Shown one piece after another: positions 7,888 through 15,108 of a stretch of DNA of 64,000 nt (positions within the stretch are counted from its first letter, which is position 1; every line of letters begins with the position of its first letter). The DNA is taken from NCBI RefSeq assembly GCF_022832975.1, contig NZ_CP094846.1, positions 1-64,000 on the forward strand, written 5' to 3'. The stretch comes from Ornithobacterium rhinotracheale (GTDB taxonomy: Bacteria; Bacteroidota; Bacteroidia; Flavobacteriales; Weeksellaceae). The notes under the pieces are model-generated. The model was not told the origin of the DNA. It saw only the letters and a program-made list of their open reading frames with translations, and did no database searches. The position numbers and the translations under genes are program-made.

Positions 7888-8070
7888 TTATTTCAGCCCC
7901 ATTTGTTTTTTTAAACTTTTTTCTAATCCTGTAGGGATTTCTTTACTTCCGTGGTTAGGAATACTAATTTGCTCGCCATTTTTCTCCCATATTTCGTGGC
8001 TACCCTTTCCCTGTCGCTGCAGTCGCCAACCATTCTTTTTTATAAACTTAAAAAACTCTTTGTACTTCAT
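7888..8070 (-). CDS. hicA: HicA-type mRNA interferase toxin
   Basis: A 60-residue toxin with the double-stranded-RNA-binding-like fold of the HicA family. The sequence MKYKEFFKFIKKNGWRLQRQ carries the usual N-terminal helix and strand. The catalytic histidine lies in KGSHEIW, and PNHGSKEIPTG is the conserved loop. The length is normal. HicA cleaves mRNA in a translation-independent way and is inhibited by HicB. It is first in a two-gene operon with its own promoter just upstream. Confidence 0.9.
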   Translation of the reverse strand: MKYKEFFKFIKKNGWRLQRQGKGSHEIWEKNGEQISIPNHGSKEIPTGLEKSLKKQMGLK

Positions 8071-8097
8071 AGAACTTTCTATATTAATTCAACATTG

Positions 8098-8225
8098 CAA
8101 AGGTATATATTTATATACTATTTTACAAGTTTTTTTATATAAAAATTAGGGTATATATGAAAAATAAAATTAATAATTACATTGAATATTAGTATATATG
8201 CTAATTTATATCTATATTTGCCCCT
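8098..8225 (+). promoter_or_regulatory. Divergent promoter/operator region hicA - XRE gene
   Basis: On the minus strand TACCTTTG (8098-8105) is a -7 element for hicA, with a weak TTG-type -33 box about 20 bp upstream. On the plus strand TATATTTG (8213-8220) is a -7 element for the XRE gene. The DNA between is extremely AT-rich and includes TATATA tracts and an inverted repeat ATTAG-N8-CTAAT near 8189-8206, a plausible operator for HicB or the XRE protein. Confidence 0.5.
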
Positions 8226-8489
8226 ATGAAAAACAATTTTTTAAACACAAACAACATGGAACGAATCAGAGAAGTATTAAAAAATTACGGAATTACACAA
8301 AAAGAATTAGCGGAGAAACTTGGGATTTCTCCTGTGTCTTTACATCAAAGGCTTAAAAATCCTACACTATCTTCGTTAAAGGAAATTGCAGAAAATATCC
8401 CTTGCAATATCCACGAGTTAATAGAAGCAGGAAATGACCATGCACATTTTTATGAAAATGGAACTTGGTATGGTATAAGGAAAAAATAA
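8226..8489 (+). CDS. XRE-family helix-turn-helix regulator
   Basis: A Cro/CI-type DNA-binding protein, 87 residues from the first ATG or 77 from the ATG at 8256. The HTH is clear: GITQKELAEKLGISPVSLHQ, then LKNPTLSSLKEIAENI. The C-terminus (HFYENGTWYGIRKK) adds a short beta segment. The -7 box ends only five bases before the first ATG, so either the message is nearly leaderless or the second ATG is used. It is the only plus-strand gene inside the structural half of the prophage and faces away from hicAB, so it may control that island. Confidence 0.8.
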   Translation: MKNNFLNTNNMERIREVLKNYGITQKELAEKLGISPVSLHQRLKNPTLSSLKEIAENIPCNIHELIEAGNDHAHFYENGTWYGIRKK

Positions 8490-8493
8490 CTTT

Positions 8494-8532
8494 AAAAAAA
8501 ATCCTGACTTATTAATAGTCAGGATTTTTTTT
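8494..8532. terminator. Bidirectional terminator
   Basis: ATCCTGACT, a 7-nt loop and AGTCAGGAT form a perfect 9-bp hairpin with A and T tracts on both sides. It serves the XRE gene on the plus strand and the capsid transcript ending at 8531 on the minus strand. Confidence 0.85.
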
Positions 8533-9205
8533 ACTCATCGTTAATTAATTCTGTCAGTTTTTCGATTTGTAAATCAAGCTCAGCAAGAATCTCCAACTTC
8601 TTATTGAGCATGTTTAGTTTAGTTTTAAAATTAGCGTCTTCTGGCGGCGGCAGTTCTTCCTTTAGTTTTTTTATCGTCCGCATCCTCTTAGACTTGTTGC
8701 TTCTCAAGTTTCTGAGCTTGAGTGTTAGTTTTTTTTCTGGAATTTGGCTAAAGTCTTCTTTTGTTTCCGTGGGCATAATTCGCTTATGCTCTCGAAAATG
8801 GTTTAAAACTTTGGTAGCCTTGTCCATTTTTTGGAACTTGTCCCAAATTTCCCACTGCAATTTTGCCGCTTGTAGCATTGAATTTTCTGGGATTTTGTTC
8901 AACTTCATTTTAAGCGAACAGACTTCTAAAAAAGCTTGTTTACGCTGAATGTAGACTTCGTGCAGTTCTGGCGGATATTGCGATATCAAATCCCTATTGG
9001 GCATCTCTGGACGATAATCTGGAGCCTTTTCTTTTTGATTAATAGTGGATTCAACTACTTTATTTCCAGCGTTTAGCTTACGGAGCTCATACTTTAATTT
9101 GGCTTCGTTTTTTAAAGTAGGAGATTGGAGCGATTTCAATAATCGCTCGTCTCCTCCTAACATTAAATATTGCTTTTTTAATTTTTCAAACTCACTTTTT
9201 GTCAT
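8531..9205 (-). CDS. Hypothetical phage protein, coiled-coil rich
   Basis: A highly charged 224-residue protein rich in Lys, Glu and Leu, without a signal or membrane segment. The C-terminal third (LNMLNKKLEILAELDLQIEK) is predicted coiled coil. Its start overlaps the upstream 90-residue gene by 14 bp in a different frame, and its stop lies in the terminator. It is the last gene of the capsid-side operon. A minor virion or assembly role is likely from context. No family was recognised. Confidence 0.55.
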   Translation of the reverse strand: MTKSEFEKLKKQYLMLGGDERLLKSLQSPTLKNEAKLKYELRKLNAGNKVVESTINQKEKAPDYRPEMPNRDLISQYPPELHEVYIQRKQAFLEVCSLKMKLNKIPENSMLQAAKLQWEIWDKFQKMDKATKVLNHFREHKRIMPTETKEDFSQIPEKKLTLKLRNLRSNKSKRMRTIKKLKEELPPPEDANFKTKLNMLNKKLEILAELDLQIEKLTELINDE

Positions 9206-9464
9206 TGGCTTTCAAAATTTCCATCAAGATTTTTACTTCTGATGTCTTTTTTTCTGCTTTTTTGAGTTGAATTAATTCCTCAAGTTTTGATTTAGGACAT
9301 TTCTGCAATAATGCAGCTCCTTCCTTAGTGATGGCAATGTGCTTGAAGCCTTGCAAATAGAGCTTCAAGCACAATTTATCACTTGGCAAAGTTCTTAAAT
9401 CTACTGGCTCACGCCCATTTCGGTAGATTACGCTCCCAGGGGATAAATTTTTAAAATTTTCCAT
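9192..9464 (-). CDS. Small hypothetical phage protein
   Basis: A 90-residue basic protein (MENFKNLSPGSVIYRNGREP). It has a helical, lysine-rich C-terminus and overlaps the following gene by 14 bp. It lies 5 bp after the structural gene at 9470. An overlapping small pair after a tail-tube-like gene recalls tail-assembly chaperones. The frames would require a +1 shift, however, and no slippery site is convincing, so ordinary coupled translation is preferred. Confidence 0.5.
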   Translation of the reverse strand: MENFKNLSPGSVIYRNGREPVDLRTLPSDKLCLKLYLQGFKHIAITKEGAALLQKCPKSKLEELIQLKKAEKKTSEVKILMEILKANDKK

Positions 9465-9469
9465 AGGAA

Positions 9470-10027
9470 TTAAGCGTCTTCTCCTTCCACAATATCGCCC
9501 TCGTACAAATACACATAAGTATTGGCTTTGATAGTGAAAGTATTTGTGGCTTTATCCTCGTAGGCTTTCCCTGTAGTGGATTCTGCACTTTCGATCATCG
9601 CAGGGCTGAACTTGGTACCAATAATCCAGTTTTTTCCGTTGGAATCTGGAATATTCCAAACCATCGGAACATTAGCAAATCGGCGTTTAAATCCCAGTGG
9701 CTTTAATCCAAAATTAGGAATTTGAATAGTCAATTCGACTTGTCCTTTTTGGTTGCCTTTTCCACCTACGAGCACTTCTTTTAACTCGTTTTCATCCATT
9801 ACCAGGTCAATGCCCTTCCATTTCTTATCGCTTTTTAGCGTAATTCCTCCGCTTGCGATTTTTACAATTTCTTCAAGTTTACCCGTTTTAGCGGGCAAAA
9901 CCATAGTTTCAATGAAAGCGGCAGGAATATACTGCGCTCTCAAGCTCAAGCCCGATGCTGATTCTGCATTGGGGCAGTTGTCTATATTCTCGGGGGTTAC
10001 CCCTTCAAAACATGTGTCTTTAGCCAT
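9470..10027 (-). CDS. Phage structural protein, possibly tail-tube-like
   Basis: A 185-residue, beta-rich protein (KGIDLVMDENELKEVLVGG, then GQVELTIQIPNFG), ending in TFTIKANTYVYLYEGDIVEG. It resembles small virion tube or decoration proteins in size and strand content. It sits two genes after the major capsid protein and overlaps the preceding gene by 8 bp. The exact role cannot be told from sequence: tail tube, head decoration and a stabilising protein are all possible. Confidence 0.5.
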   Translation of the reverse strand: MAKDTCFEGVTPENIDNCPNAESASGLSLRAQYIPAAFIETMVLPAKTGKLEEIVKIASGGITLKSDKKWKGIDLVMDENELKEVLVGGKGNQKGQVELTIQIPNFGLKPLGFKRRFANVPMVWNIPDSNGKNWIIGTKFSPAMIESAESTTGKAYEDKATNTFTIKANTYVYLYEGDIVEGEDA

Positions 10028-10385
10028 TGTATTCTTCTATTAAGGTTGATTTTCCTGCAATTAATTCTAAGAGATAATCCTCGTTTTGGGATAACTCTTC
10101 TAAACTCATAATTTCGTCGTTGTAGCGCACGGGATCTGGCGCACCATCTCTGAACTTATATTTTTTACCTCTAAAAATAAAGGTTCCCAAAAAAGGAGCT
10201 TTTTGGTAAGCTATAAATTCATTTTCTTCCACAACATCAGCTGAGGTGCTTAACTCCTCAGGTTGGGTGTTTAACTCTTCAGCTGGGGTGCTTAACTCCT
10301 CGGTTGGGGTGCTTAACTCTTCAGCTGGGGTGGTTACACCTTCTGCTTTTTCTTCAATTTCTGTGGGTTTCGTCTTTTTTGCCAT
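10020..10385 (-). CDS. Phage protein with N-terminal heptad repeats
   Basis: A 121-residue protein. After a Lys-rich start (MAKKTKPTEIEEKAEG) come four consecutive seven-residue units of the form TPAEELS with small changes (10248-10331), then an acidic linker. The C-terminal part, residues 63-121, looks folded (FLGTFIFRGKKYKFRDGAPD). The repeat region is likely flexible. It sits between the major capsid gene and the beta-rich structural gene, so a head-tail joining or decoration role is possible. Confidence 0.55.
   Translation of the reverse strand: MAKKTKPTEIEEKAEGVTTPAEELSTPTEELSTPAEELNTQPEELSTSADVVEENEFIAYQKAPFLGTFIFRGKKYKFRDGAPDPVRYNDEIMSLEELSQNEDYLLELIAGKSTLIEEYNG
10248..10331 (-). repeat. 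21-bp tandem repeats, four units, within a gene
   Basis: Four tandem 21-bp units encode TPAEELS, TPTEELS, TPAEELN and TQPEELS. The units differ by a few bases, mostly in the proline and alanine codons. The length is a multiple of three, so copy-number change would keep the frame. Confidence 0.85.
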
Positions 10386-10399
10386 ATCTAAAAGGTTTA

Positions 10400-10429
10400 A
10401 AGAATTAGCACCCTAAGGCACTAATTCTT
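10400..10429. terminator. Hairpin after major capsid gene
   Basis: AAGAATTAG and CTAATTCTT form a perfect 9-bp stem just after the capsid stop. The minus-strand side lacks a good T tract, so it more likely stabilises the capsid message or causes partial termination. On the plus strand a T7 tract follows. Confidence 0.5.
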
Positions 10430-10436
10430 GATTTTT

Positions 10437-11450
10437 TTATGCAGTTAATTTTTCTTCTGGATAATACAATGCATTCAATTCAGCATTGTTCAAACCTCTT
10501 TGTTTTCCTCCTTCAGAAGTATGAACGAATGTCAACTCGTTAATCGCAAAGTCATAACCTAGTGTGAACTCACCGAGAATGTTTAAAATTCTCTTATCTC
10601 TCTGAACATCGGTAATCGTAGCTGGATTGTCGATGATGTCAACCAATCGGATTAGTCCGTTTTCTACGGTAGCGAACATTGGACCTGTGTAGCCAGGTAA
10701 TCCCACAATTTCTCTTTTGCCTAATCTTGTGCGGAACTGGTCAGTATTAAACTGATTTTGTCCGTACTTATCTTCATACGCTAATTGATACGCTTCCTTC
10801 TGAGTATCTGACATGAAGATTTTTTTCACTTGATTTTTAGCTACTTTAGGTAGAGCACGCTCGAATGCCAATACTTCGTCTAAGATATTAACCTCGGTAA
10901 CTTCGTTACCTGGAATTAGGAAGAATGGATTGTCTGAATTTTTCAGTCCGTTTTTCACGATGGTATTTAATCCATCCATTGAGTAACCAAACTCAGGAGT
11001 ATCTAAACCAATTTTAGCAGCGTTGTATTCCCCTGTGATAGATAAAATTTCCACATCGGAAATAATTTTTTGCTTGAGCAAATCAATAGCATGCTTAGAG
11101 ATAGCTTTTTGCTCTAATGGCTTACCTTCATCATACCAATCCTCCAAAACAGAACCAATGATTTCGGCTGGGTCTAATTGGAAATCTACTTTTTGATGAT
11201 AGTTTTTGCTCACCTTGGTTCTAAACTGAATGTCCCCAAACGGTGTCCATTTCTTAGAATTAAAACCTTGCACTACATGCCCTATTAGTGAATGGATAGA
11301 TGGATATTCTCCACGCACTTTGGTAATAGTTCTAGCGTGTTTGTTAAGCGTGATGTCTTTTGACATGATTGCCGCTTGCAACACTTTAGGTTGCGTTTTT
11401 ACATAACGCAAAACCTCTTTTTGAATTTGTTCAATATTAATTTTCGGCAT
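10437..11450 (-). CDS. Major capsid protein, HK97-fold
   Basis: A 337-residue protein with the layout of phage major capsid proteins: an N-terminal helical arm, a central E-loop-like region (WTPFGDIQFRTKVSKNYHQK) and a long C-terminal domain with LGKREIVGLPGYTGPMFATV and TLGYDFAINELTFVH. It is directly preceded by a scaffold-like gene and a protease gene, the standard head module order. Self-assembly into the procapsid followed by protease maturation is inferred from this context. No truncation is seen. Confidence 0.75.
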   Translation of the reverse strand: MPKINIEQIQKEVLRYVKTQPKVLQAAIMSKDITLNKHARTITKVRGEYPSIHSLIGHVVQGFNSKKWTPFGDIQFRTKVSKNYHQKVDFQLDPAEIIGSVLEDWYDEGKPLEQKAISKHAIDLLKQKIISDVEILSITGEYNAAKIGLDTPEFGYSMDGLNTIVKNGLKNSDNPFFLIPGNEVTEVNILDEVLAFERALPKVAKNQVKKIFMSDTQKEAYQLAYEDKYGQNQFNTDQFRTRLGKREIVGLPGYTGPMFATVENGLIRLVDIIDNPATITDVQRDKRILNILGEFTLGYDFAINELTFVHTSEGGKQRGLNNAELNALYYPEEKLTA

Positions 11451-11453
11451 CTT

Positions 11454-11897
11454 CTATAAATTTTTTAGTGTTTGATAAATGTCATCATTTGGGTCCATGT
11501 AGCCACCTTCTAATTTAGGCTCGTCATCTTCTCTGGGGTCGTCGTCCGAACCTTGCACTGGTGCAAAAGAATGGCTGTTTTTTGATTCAGCGTATTTTTT
11601 GCATTGAGCACCCAAAGCTTCGATGCTTGCTGCCATATTTTCTTGCGCATCCAAATTGTTTGATTTTAACGCATCGGTTAAAGCCTGCTGAATTTCTTCT
11701 TGTGATGCTTTCATCTTTTCAGCTTGCGCTTTGAGTTCTTCATTTTCGGCTTTATACTTGTCAGTAAGTGCTAAAGCCTCTTCGATTTTTTCGGCTTGCT
11801 CTTCATCAAGCTTAGTCGTTTTTTTTCCTCCCATTAATGGAGTGTTGAATTCGAGAGCTGTTACTCCCAATACCAATGATAAAAGTTTAAATTTCAT
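11454..11897 (-). CDS. Scaffold-like capsid assembly protein
   Basis: A 147-residue protein whose middle (about residues 30-105) is a long coiled coil rich in Glu, Lys, Ala and Gln, followed by an acidic tail (DDDPREDDEP). This is typical of phage scaffolding proteins, which guide capsid assembly and are then removed by the maturation protease. It lies between the protease and capsid genes with gaps of 2 and 3 bp. The first 20 residues resemble a weak signal peptide but are more likely a helical delta-type segment. Confidence 0.65.
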   Translation of the reverse strand: MKFKLLSLVLGVTALEFNTPLMGGKKTTKLDEEQAEKIEEALALTDKYKAENEELKAQAEKMKASQEEIQQALTDALKSNNLDAQENMAASIEALGAQCKKYAESKNSHSFAPVQGSDDDPREDDEPKLEGGYMDPNDDIYQTLKNL

Positions 11898-11899
11898 AT

Positions 11900-12706
11900 T
11901 TATAAGTTGTTGATTAATTCTTCCAGTGTCATCATTTCATCGGCTAAACCGACTTCTACGGCTTCCTCGGGTCTATAAGTTTTTCCTTTGAAAATTAAGC
12001 CGTCGTCTTTGAGTTTATCCCCTCTATATTCTTTCATCGAATTGATGAAATTATCTGCGTGCTTTCTCAAATCTTCCAGGATAAATTTTTCATTGCCTTT
12101 TTCCCATTCACGGAATTCTTTGTTTTTCTCGGTGGATTGCGGAGCGTAGGCTTCATAAATTTTAGCACCCATTTTTTCATACATAGCTGAAAAGTCCTGG
12201 TATGAAATCATCGTCCCTATGCTTCCCATTAAATCAGCATAGGGAGATACAACGCCCAAATCTGCTGCAGAAAAAATCTGCTGAGCCGAACTACAAGCAT
12301 AGCCATTGGTAAAAGCAATGGTAGGTTTGGAACAGCTTCGTATTTTTTCGCAGAACTCTTGGGTTCCACTTACCATTCCGCCACCAGAATCAATATTTAA
12401 AATAATATGTGATACCGCAGTGCTTTCGTCTAAAGCTCTGATCACATGCCCTAAAAATTGAGTGCCTATTGTTTCCATCCACCAATCACTATACTTTGTG
12501 ATTGGTCCCATCACATCCATGATGATGGGCTTGGGAGATTTTGCAGAACCCGTGTCTTGCTTATTTATTTTTTCTACATAATAGAGTTCGTCCCAATTGC
12601 TGATAGGAAGATCCTTTTTTTCCAAAGCAAGCATCCATTTAGAGAATGTACTTAGAAAAAAAGGCTTATGCATTGATAAAGGTTGAAAAAGTAAATTGTT
12701 ATTCAT
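11900..12706 (-). CDS. Prohead protease, S49/ClpP-like serine peptidase
   Basis: A 268-residue peptidase of the SppA/ClpP fold used by many phages for head maturation. Seen in the sequence: LNIDSGGGMVSG (oxyanion strand and Gly-rich turn), the nucleophile region GYACSSAQQIFSAAD with the catalytic Ser, and LMGSIGTMISY after it. The C-terminal FKGKTYRPEEAVEVGLAD is the usual S49 end with a candidate Lys. It sits directly upstream of the scaffold and capsid genes, which supports the role. Confidence 0.85.
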   Translation of the reverse strand: MNNNLLFQPLSMHKPFFLSTFSKWMLALEKKDLPISNWDELYYVEKINKQDTGSAKSPKPIIMDVMGPITKYSDWWMETIGTQFLGHVIRALDESTAVSHIILNIDSGGGMVSGTQEFCEKIRSCSKPTIAFTNGYACSSAQQIFSAADLGVVSPYADLMGSIGTMISYQDFSAMYEKMGAKIYEAYAPQSTEKNKEFREWEKGNEKFILEDLRKHADNFINSMKEYRGDKLKDDGLIFKGKTYRPEEAVEVGLADEMMTLEELINNL

Positions 12707-12724
12707 TCCTTTTTTTATGCGAAA

Positions 12725-13255
12725 TTATCGCATAGGATTTCCGAATAAAAGGACTTTAAATAATTGCTTTTTAATGCTGTCTTCTGGAAGTTTATTAATA
12801 GTTGGGTAAACGGTAGTTTTCCCTTCGATGATCAATTCATAGTAGTCTTGGCCGCTGGTGTTGTCTTTAATTTTATCATCAATTCTAAAAGTCATCGGTT
12901 CCGATGAATTTCCAAAAACTTGAAAATCATCGTTTGTGATGAGAACGCCTATGTATGCGTTTTTCTTGACAAACCGCCTAATTTCCACGATTTCATTACT
13001 TGAGATAGGGTAAAATTGTGAGACAATTTTTATATCATGATATCGATTGAAGTTTTTTTCCTTGTATGAAACATCTCTTTTTATCGTGTGATCTGTATTG
13101 ACACGAATTTTCAAAAGGTAATTTTCAATGTCTGGAAATCGTCCATTATAGTTTTGATTATAAGTCAAAACAGACTTGTCCAGAAGCACCAACCAACGAG
13201 AGGCTCGAGTTTTTTCCTCTGGAATATTGCAAAAAAATGCGTTTTTTTCTCCCAT
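12725..13255 (-). CDS. Hypothetical phage protein in head operon
   Basis: A 176-residue protein without signal or membrane segments, of mixed alpha/beta character (IVSQFYPISSNEIVEIRRFV). It lies 19 bp before the protease and 19 bp after the 152-residue gene. Its initiation region is identical over 21 nt to that of the structural gene at 1635. No family was recognised. A head-completion or regulatory role is possible. Confidence 0.55.
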   Translation of the reverse strand: MGEKNAFFCNIPEEKTRASRWLVLLDKSVLTYNQNYNGRFPDIENYLLKIRVNTDHTIKRDVSYKEKNFNRYHDIKIVSQFYPISSNEIVEIRRFVKKNAYIGVLITNDDFQVFGNSSEPMTFRIDDKIKDNTSGQDYYELIIEGKTTVYPTINKLPEDSIKKQLFKVLLFGNPMR

Positions 13256-13274
13256 TTTGCGAAATTTCTATTAT

Positions 13275-13733
13275 TTAATCAACAAGCATTCTATCCAGTA
13301 TGTCTGCTTTTTTTCTTCCAAAATCCTTGAGTACCGAATCCAGAGAAAGTTCTTCTTCGGTAATACCATATACCTCCAAAAAATTGACAATACTTTCCTT
13401 GTATGGAATGCCCTTAGCCAAATTATTAATTACCGCATTGGTGTACATCTGTTCTCGGAACCAAATATTAATTGTTTTGGCAATTATTATTTGGTCCTGT
13501 TCAAAAATATGGCAACCTTCTTTCTCAAACATGCTCAAGCTCATTTTAATCGTGTAGGGCATGAGATTGTCTTTATTTTTGGGCGGATTCATTTGTTTGT
13601 TCGTCTTTTTACGCAAGATGCCTAAGATCATCACGCCAAATGGAGTTTTAAAATCTGCATACAAATACTTTCCATACAATCTGGAGAGATATTTATGTAG
13701 ATAAGGAGGAATGTTCAGTTCAATGGATATCAT
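13275..13733 (-). CDS. Hypothetical phage protein, first gene of late operon
   Basis: A 152-residue protein beginning MISIELNIPPYLHKYLSRL. Central helices (IIIAKTINIWFREQMYTNAV) and the segment YKESIVNFLEVYGITEEELS suggest a helix-turn-helix-like fold. As first gene after the TTGTGAA-rich control region it could be a late regulator, but it might as well be structural. A -7 element lies about 16 bp upstream of the start. Confidence 0.5.
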   Translation of the reverse strand: MISIELNIPPYLHKYLSRLYGKYLYADFKTPFGVMILGILRKKTNKQMNPPKNKDNLMPYTIKMSLSMFEKEGCHIFEQDQIIIAKTINIWFREQMYTNAVINNLAKGIPYKESIVNFLEVYGITEEELSLDSVLKDFGRKKADILDRMLVD

Positions 13734-13748
13734 GTGTTTGTTTTAAGG

Positions 13749-13756
13749 CAAAAATA
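13749..13756 (-). promoter_or_regulatory. Candidate late promoter -7 element
   Basis: TATTTTTG on the minus strand matches TANNTTTG and is placed 16 bp before the start of the gene at 13733. No TTTG is seen at -33, which would fit an activator-dependent late promoter. Confidence 0.4.
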
Positions 13757-13841
13757 CAAATAAATGAACAGTAAATAAAGGTCAAAAACATTGATGCGTC
13801 AAAAAAAATCCCGCAAGCCAACAAATAGAAATTGAAAATCG

Positions 13842-14097
13842 TTGTGAAAATTGTGAATTTGATTTTTTGACATGTAATCTACTGAATATCAATATTTAAA
13901 ATCTAACATTTTTAGAAATAAAAGTTGTGAATGGCTAAAATTGAGTTTTGTGAATTTTTGTGATGGGCTTTTTTCCTCTTTTATTCACAATTTTATTTTG
14001 TGAATATTGATTTCATTCACAAAAAAAGTTGTGAATTATATATACTTAATAATCAAACTCTTAACGCTCTTATTTTCGTGTTTCACAAATTTCACAA
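13842..14097. repeat. Array of ten TTGTGAA boxes in phage control region
   Basis: The 608-bp gap between 13734 and 14341 holds no gene. Inside it the 7-mer TTGTGAA occurs at 13842, 13851, 13925, 13948, 13998 and 14029, and its reverse TTCACAA at 13984, 14016, 14082 and 14091. Two pairs form perfect inverted repeats: ATTCACAA-N7-TTGTGAAT (13983-14005) and ATTCACAA-N6-TTGTGAAT (14015-14036). This is a protein-binding array: operator, replication origin or recombinase sites. Confidence 0.7.
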
Positions 14098-14215
14098 CAA
14101 AAATCCATTTCATAAATAAAAAAGGGTAAAAGGGAGTTGAGGGCATAGGTGTGCCACCCCCGTCATCGTAGTAAAAAGAGTTTGAAAAAAGCAGTGAATT
14201 CTGAAGCACAAAAAA

Positions 14216-14233
14216 ACCTGCCGTTGGGCAGGT
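14216..14233 (-). terminator. Terminator of the phage early operon
   Basis: On the minus strand ACCTGCC, a CAAC loop and GGCAGGT are followed by six T. It closes the early transcript after the small gene at 14342 and the tRNA-like hairpin. Confidence 0.8.
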
Positions 14234-14275
14234 AAAAACTTGAGTGGAGTGTTTTATTTTAACGCTGTAGCGAGT

Positions 14276-14292
14276 GGGGGAATCGAACCCCC
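14276..14292 (-). other. tRNA T-arm-like hairpin
   Basis: On the minus strand GGGGG, the 7-nt loop TTCGATT and CCCCC form a canonical T-arm, followed by ACTCGCTA like an acceptor 3' strand. No matching 5' acceptor strand, D-arm or anticodon arm was found within 100 nt upstream, so this is not annotated as a tRNA gene. It may be a tRNA fragment or a tRNA mimic at the end of the early transcript. Confidence 0.45.
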
Positions 14293-14341
14293 GCAGAGCT
14301 TATCCATACGACTACTCCGAGTTCTTGATGGAATCTATCGT

Positions 14342-14617
14342 TTAGATAGGAGAGTCGAACATTCTCTCTTTATGGTCGTATTTTTGGAACCTTCCGCTCG
14401 CTAATTCTTCCAAGGTCGATAATTCAACCTGGTCTAGGTTCTGCGCAAGCTTGAGCAATAATTCTTGCTTGCGCACATCTGTGGAAGTGCACACCTCTGG
14501 TTTAAATCCACCGAAATTGCGCAGCATCCATTCCTGCGCATATCTACGGCTATTCGGGTCGCTCATAATTTCTTCCAACACCTCAGAAAGCGTATCGATA
14601 ATGTCAATTTTACTCAT
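14342..14617 (-). CDS. Small hypothetical phage protein
   Basis: A 91-residue helical, acidic protein (MSKIDIIDTLSEVLEEIMSD). A central segment has GGFKPEVCTSTDVRKQELLL. It is the last gene of the early operon, 64 bp after the previous gene. No family was recognised. Its position suggests a small regulator or anti-host factor. Confidence 0.5.
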   Translation of the reverse strand: MSKIDIIDTLSEVLEEIMSDPNSRRYAQEWMLRNFGGFKPEVCTSTDVRKQELLLKLAQNLDQVELSTLEELASGRFQKYDHKERMFDSPI

Positions 14618-14681
14618 TTTGAGTTGTTTTAACTTTATTCATGAATATTGTTTATCGAATATAATTTTTATCATTATATCC

Positions 14682-15095
14682 TTAGTCTTGAAAATACCTA
14701 AGTATTTTTTTATAGTCCCATTTATTTATTTTCCCTTCCTCATCTACTCTCATCATTACAAAATCACCAAAACCTTCGGCTGCAGGACTCATAAATGAAG
14801 GTACATATCCTTCAATTTTAGTAAATTCATCATGATTCTCATCTAAAAAAGTATAAGTGCCTTCATCACAAACTTTGTAATAGATTAAAGCCTCTTTCCC
14901 TTTTTCCCAATTGACAATAACTCCTTTATCTACATCAATTAAAGGGGCCCAAATTTCCCCATCTCTACATGGAATTAAGTCTCCATTGGTATCCTTAACG
15001 CCATTTACTTTTGCGTCTTCCCAATATCTCACCTTGCATTTAGCCAAGAGATATTTTACATCTACTTCTTTAATTACTTCAAGTGTTAATTTCAT
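14682..15095 (-). CDS. Conserved hypothetical phage protein
   Basis: A 138-residue protein starting MKLTLEVIKEVDVKYLLAKC. The frame is open to 15131, but that start lies inside the methyltransferase gene, and the ATG at 15095 is supported by the matching start in the upstream copy of the repeat. Conserved-looking features are VRYWEDAKVNG, DLIPCRDGEIWAPLIDV and a Tyr/Trp-rich C-terminus. I have the impression of a common Bacteroidota phage protein but know no function. Its initiation region is duplicated at 15604-15642. Confidence 0.6.
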   Translation of the reverse strand: MKLTLEVIKEVDVKYLLAKCKVRYWEDAKVNGVKDTNGDLIPCRDGEIWAPLIDVDKGVIVNWEKGKEALIYYKVCDEGTYTFLDENHDEFTKIEGYVPSFMSPAAEGFGDFVMMRVDEEGKINKWDYKKILRYFQD

Positions 15096-15108
15096 AATAA
15101 TTGTTTTT
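15070..15108 (-). repeat. 39-bp direct repeat, downstream copy
   Basis: Identical to 15604-15642. This copy covers the ribosome-binding region, start codon and first nine codons of the gene at 15095. The two copies flank the methyltransferase gene. Confidence 0.9.

Noticed and set aside
7700-8149. Open frame of 149 codons on the plus strand across hicAB
   Set aside because: It is antisense to the well-supported hicA and hicB genes, is rich in Phe, Tyr and Ser as expected for an antisense shadow, and has no promoter or homology-like pattern.
9192-9205. Programmed frameshift joining the 90- and 224-residue genes as tail chaperones
   Set aside because: The frames need a +1 shift, the A-rich site is not a standard slippery sequence for this, the downstream gene has its own ATG, and no tape measure gene follows.
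13842-14097. CRISPR array
   Set aside because: The repeats are only seven bases, occur in both orientations and have irregular spacing; no cas gene is present in the window.
14265-14340. Complete tRNA gene on the minus strand
   Set aside because: Only the T-arm and a possible acceptor 3' strand are convincing. No matching 5' strand, D-arm or seven-base anticodon loop was found at normal spacing.
14338-14405. Second tRNA-like signature (GTTCGACTCTC) on the minus strand
   Set aside because: The bases encode the last residues of the 91-residue protein, and the arms do not pair properly.
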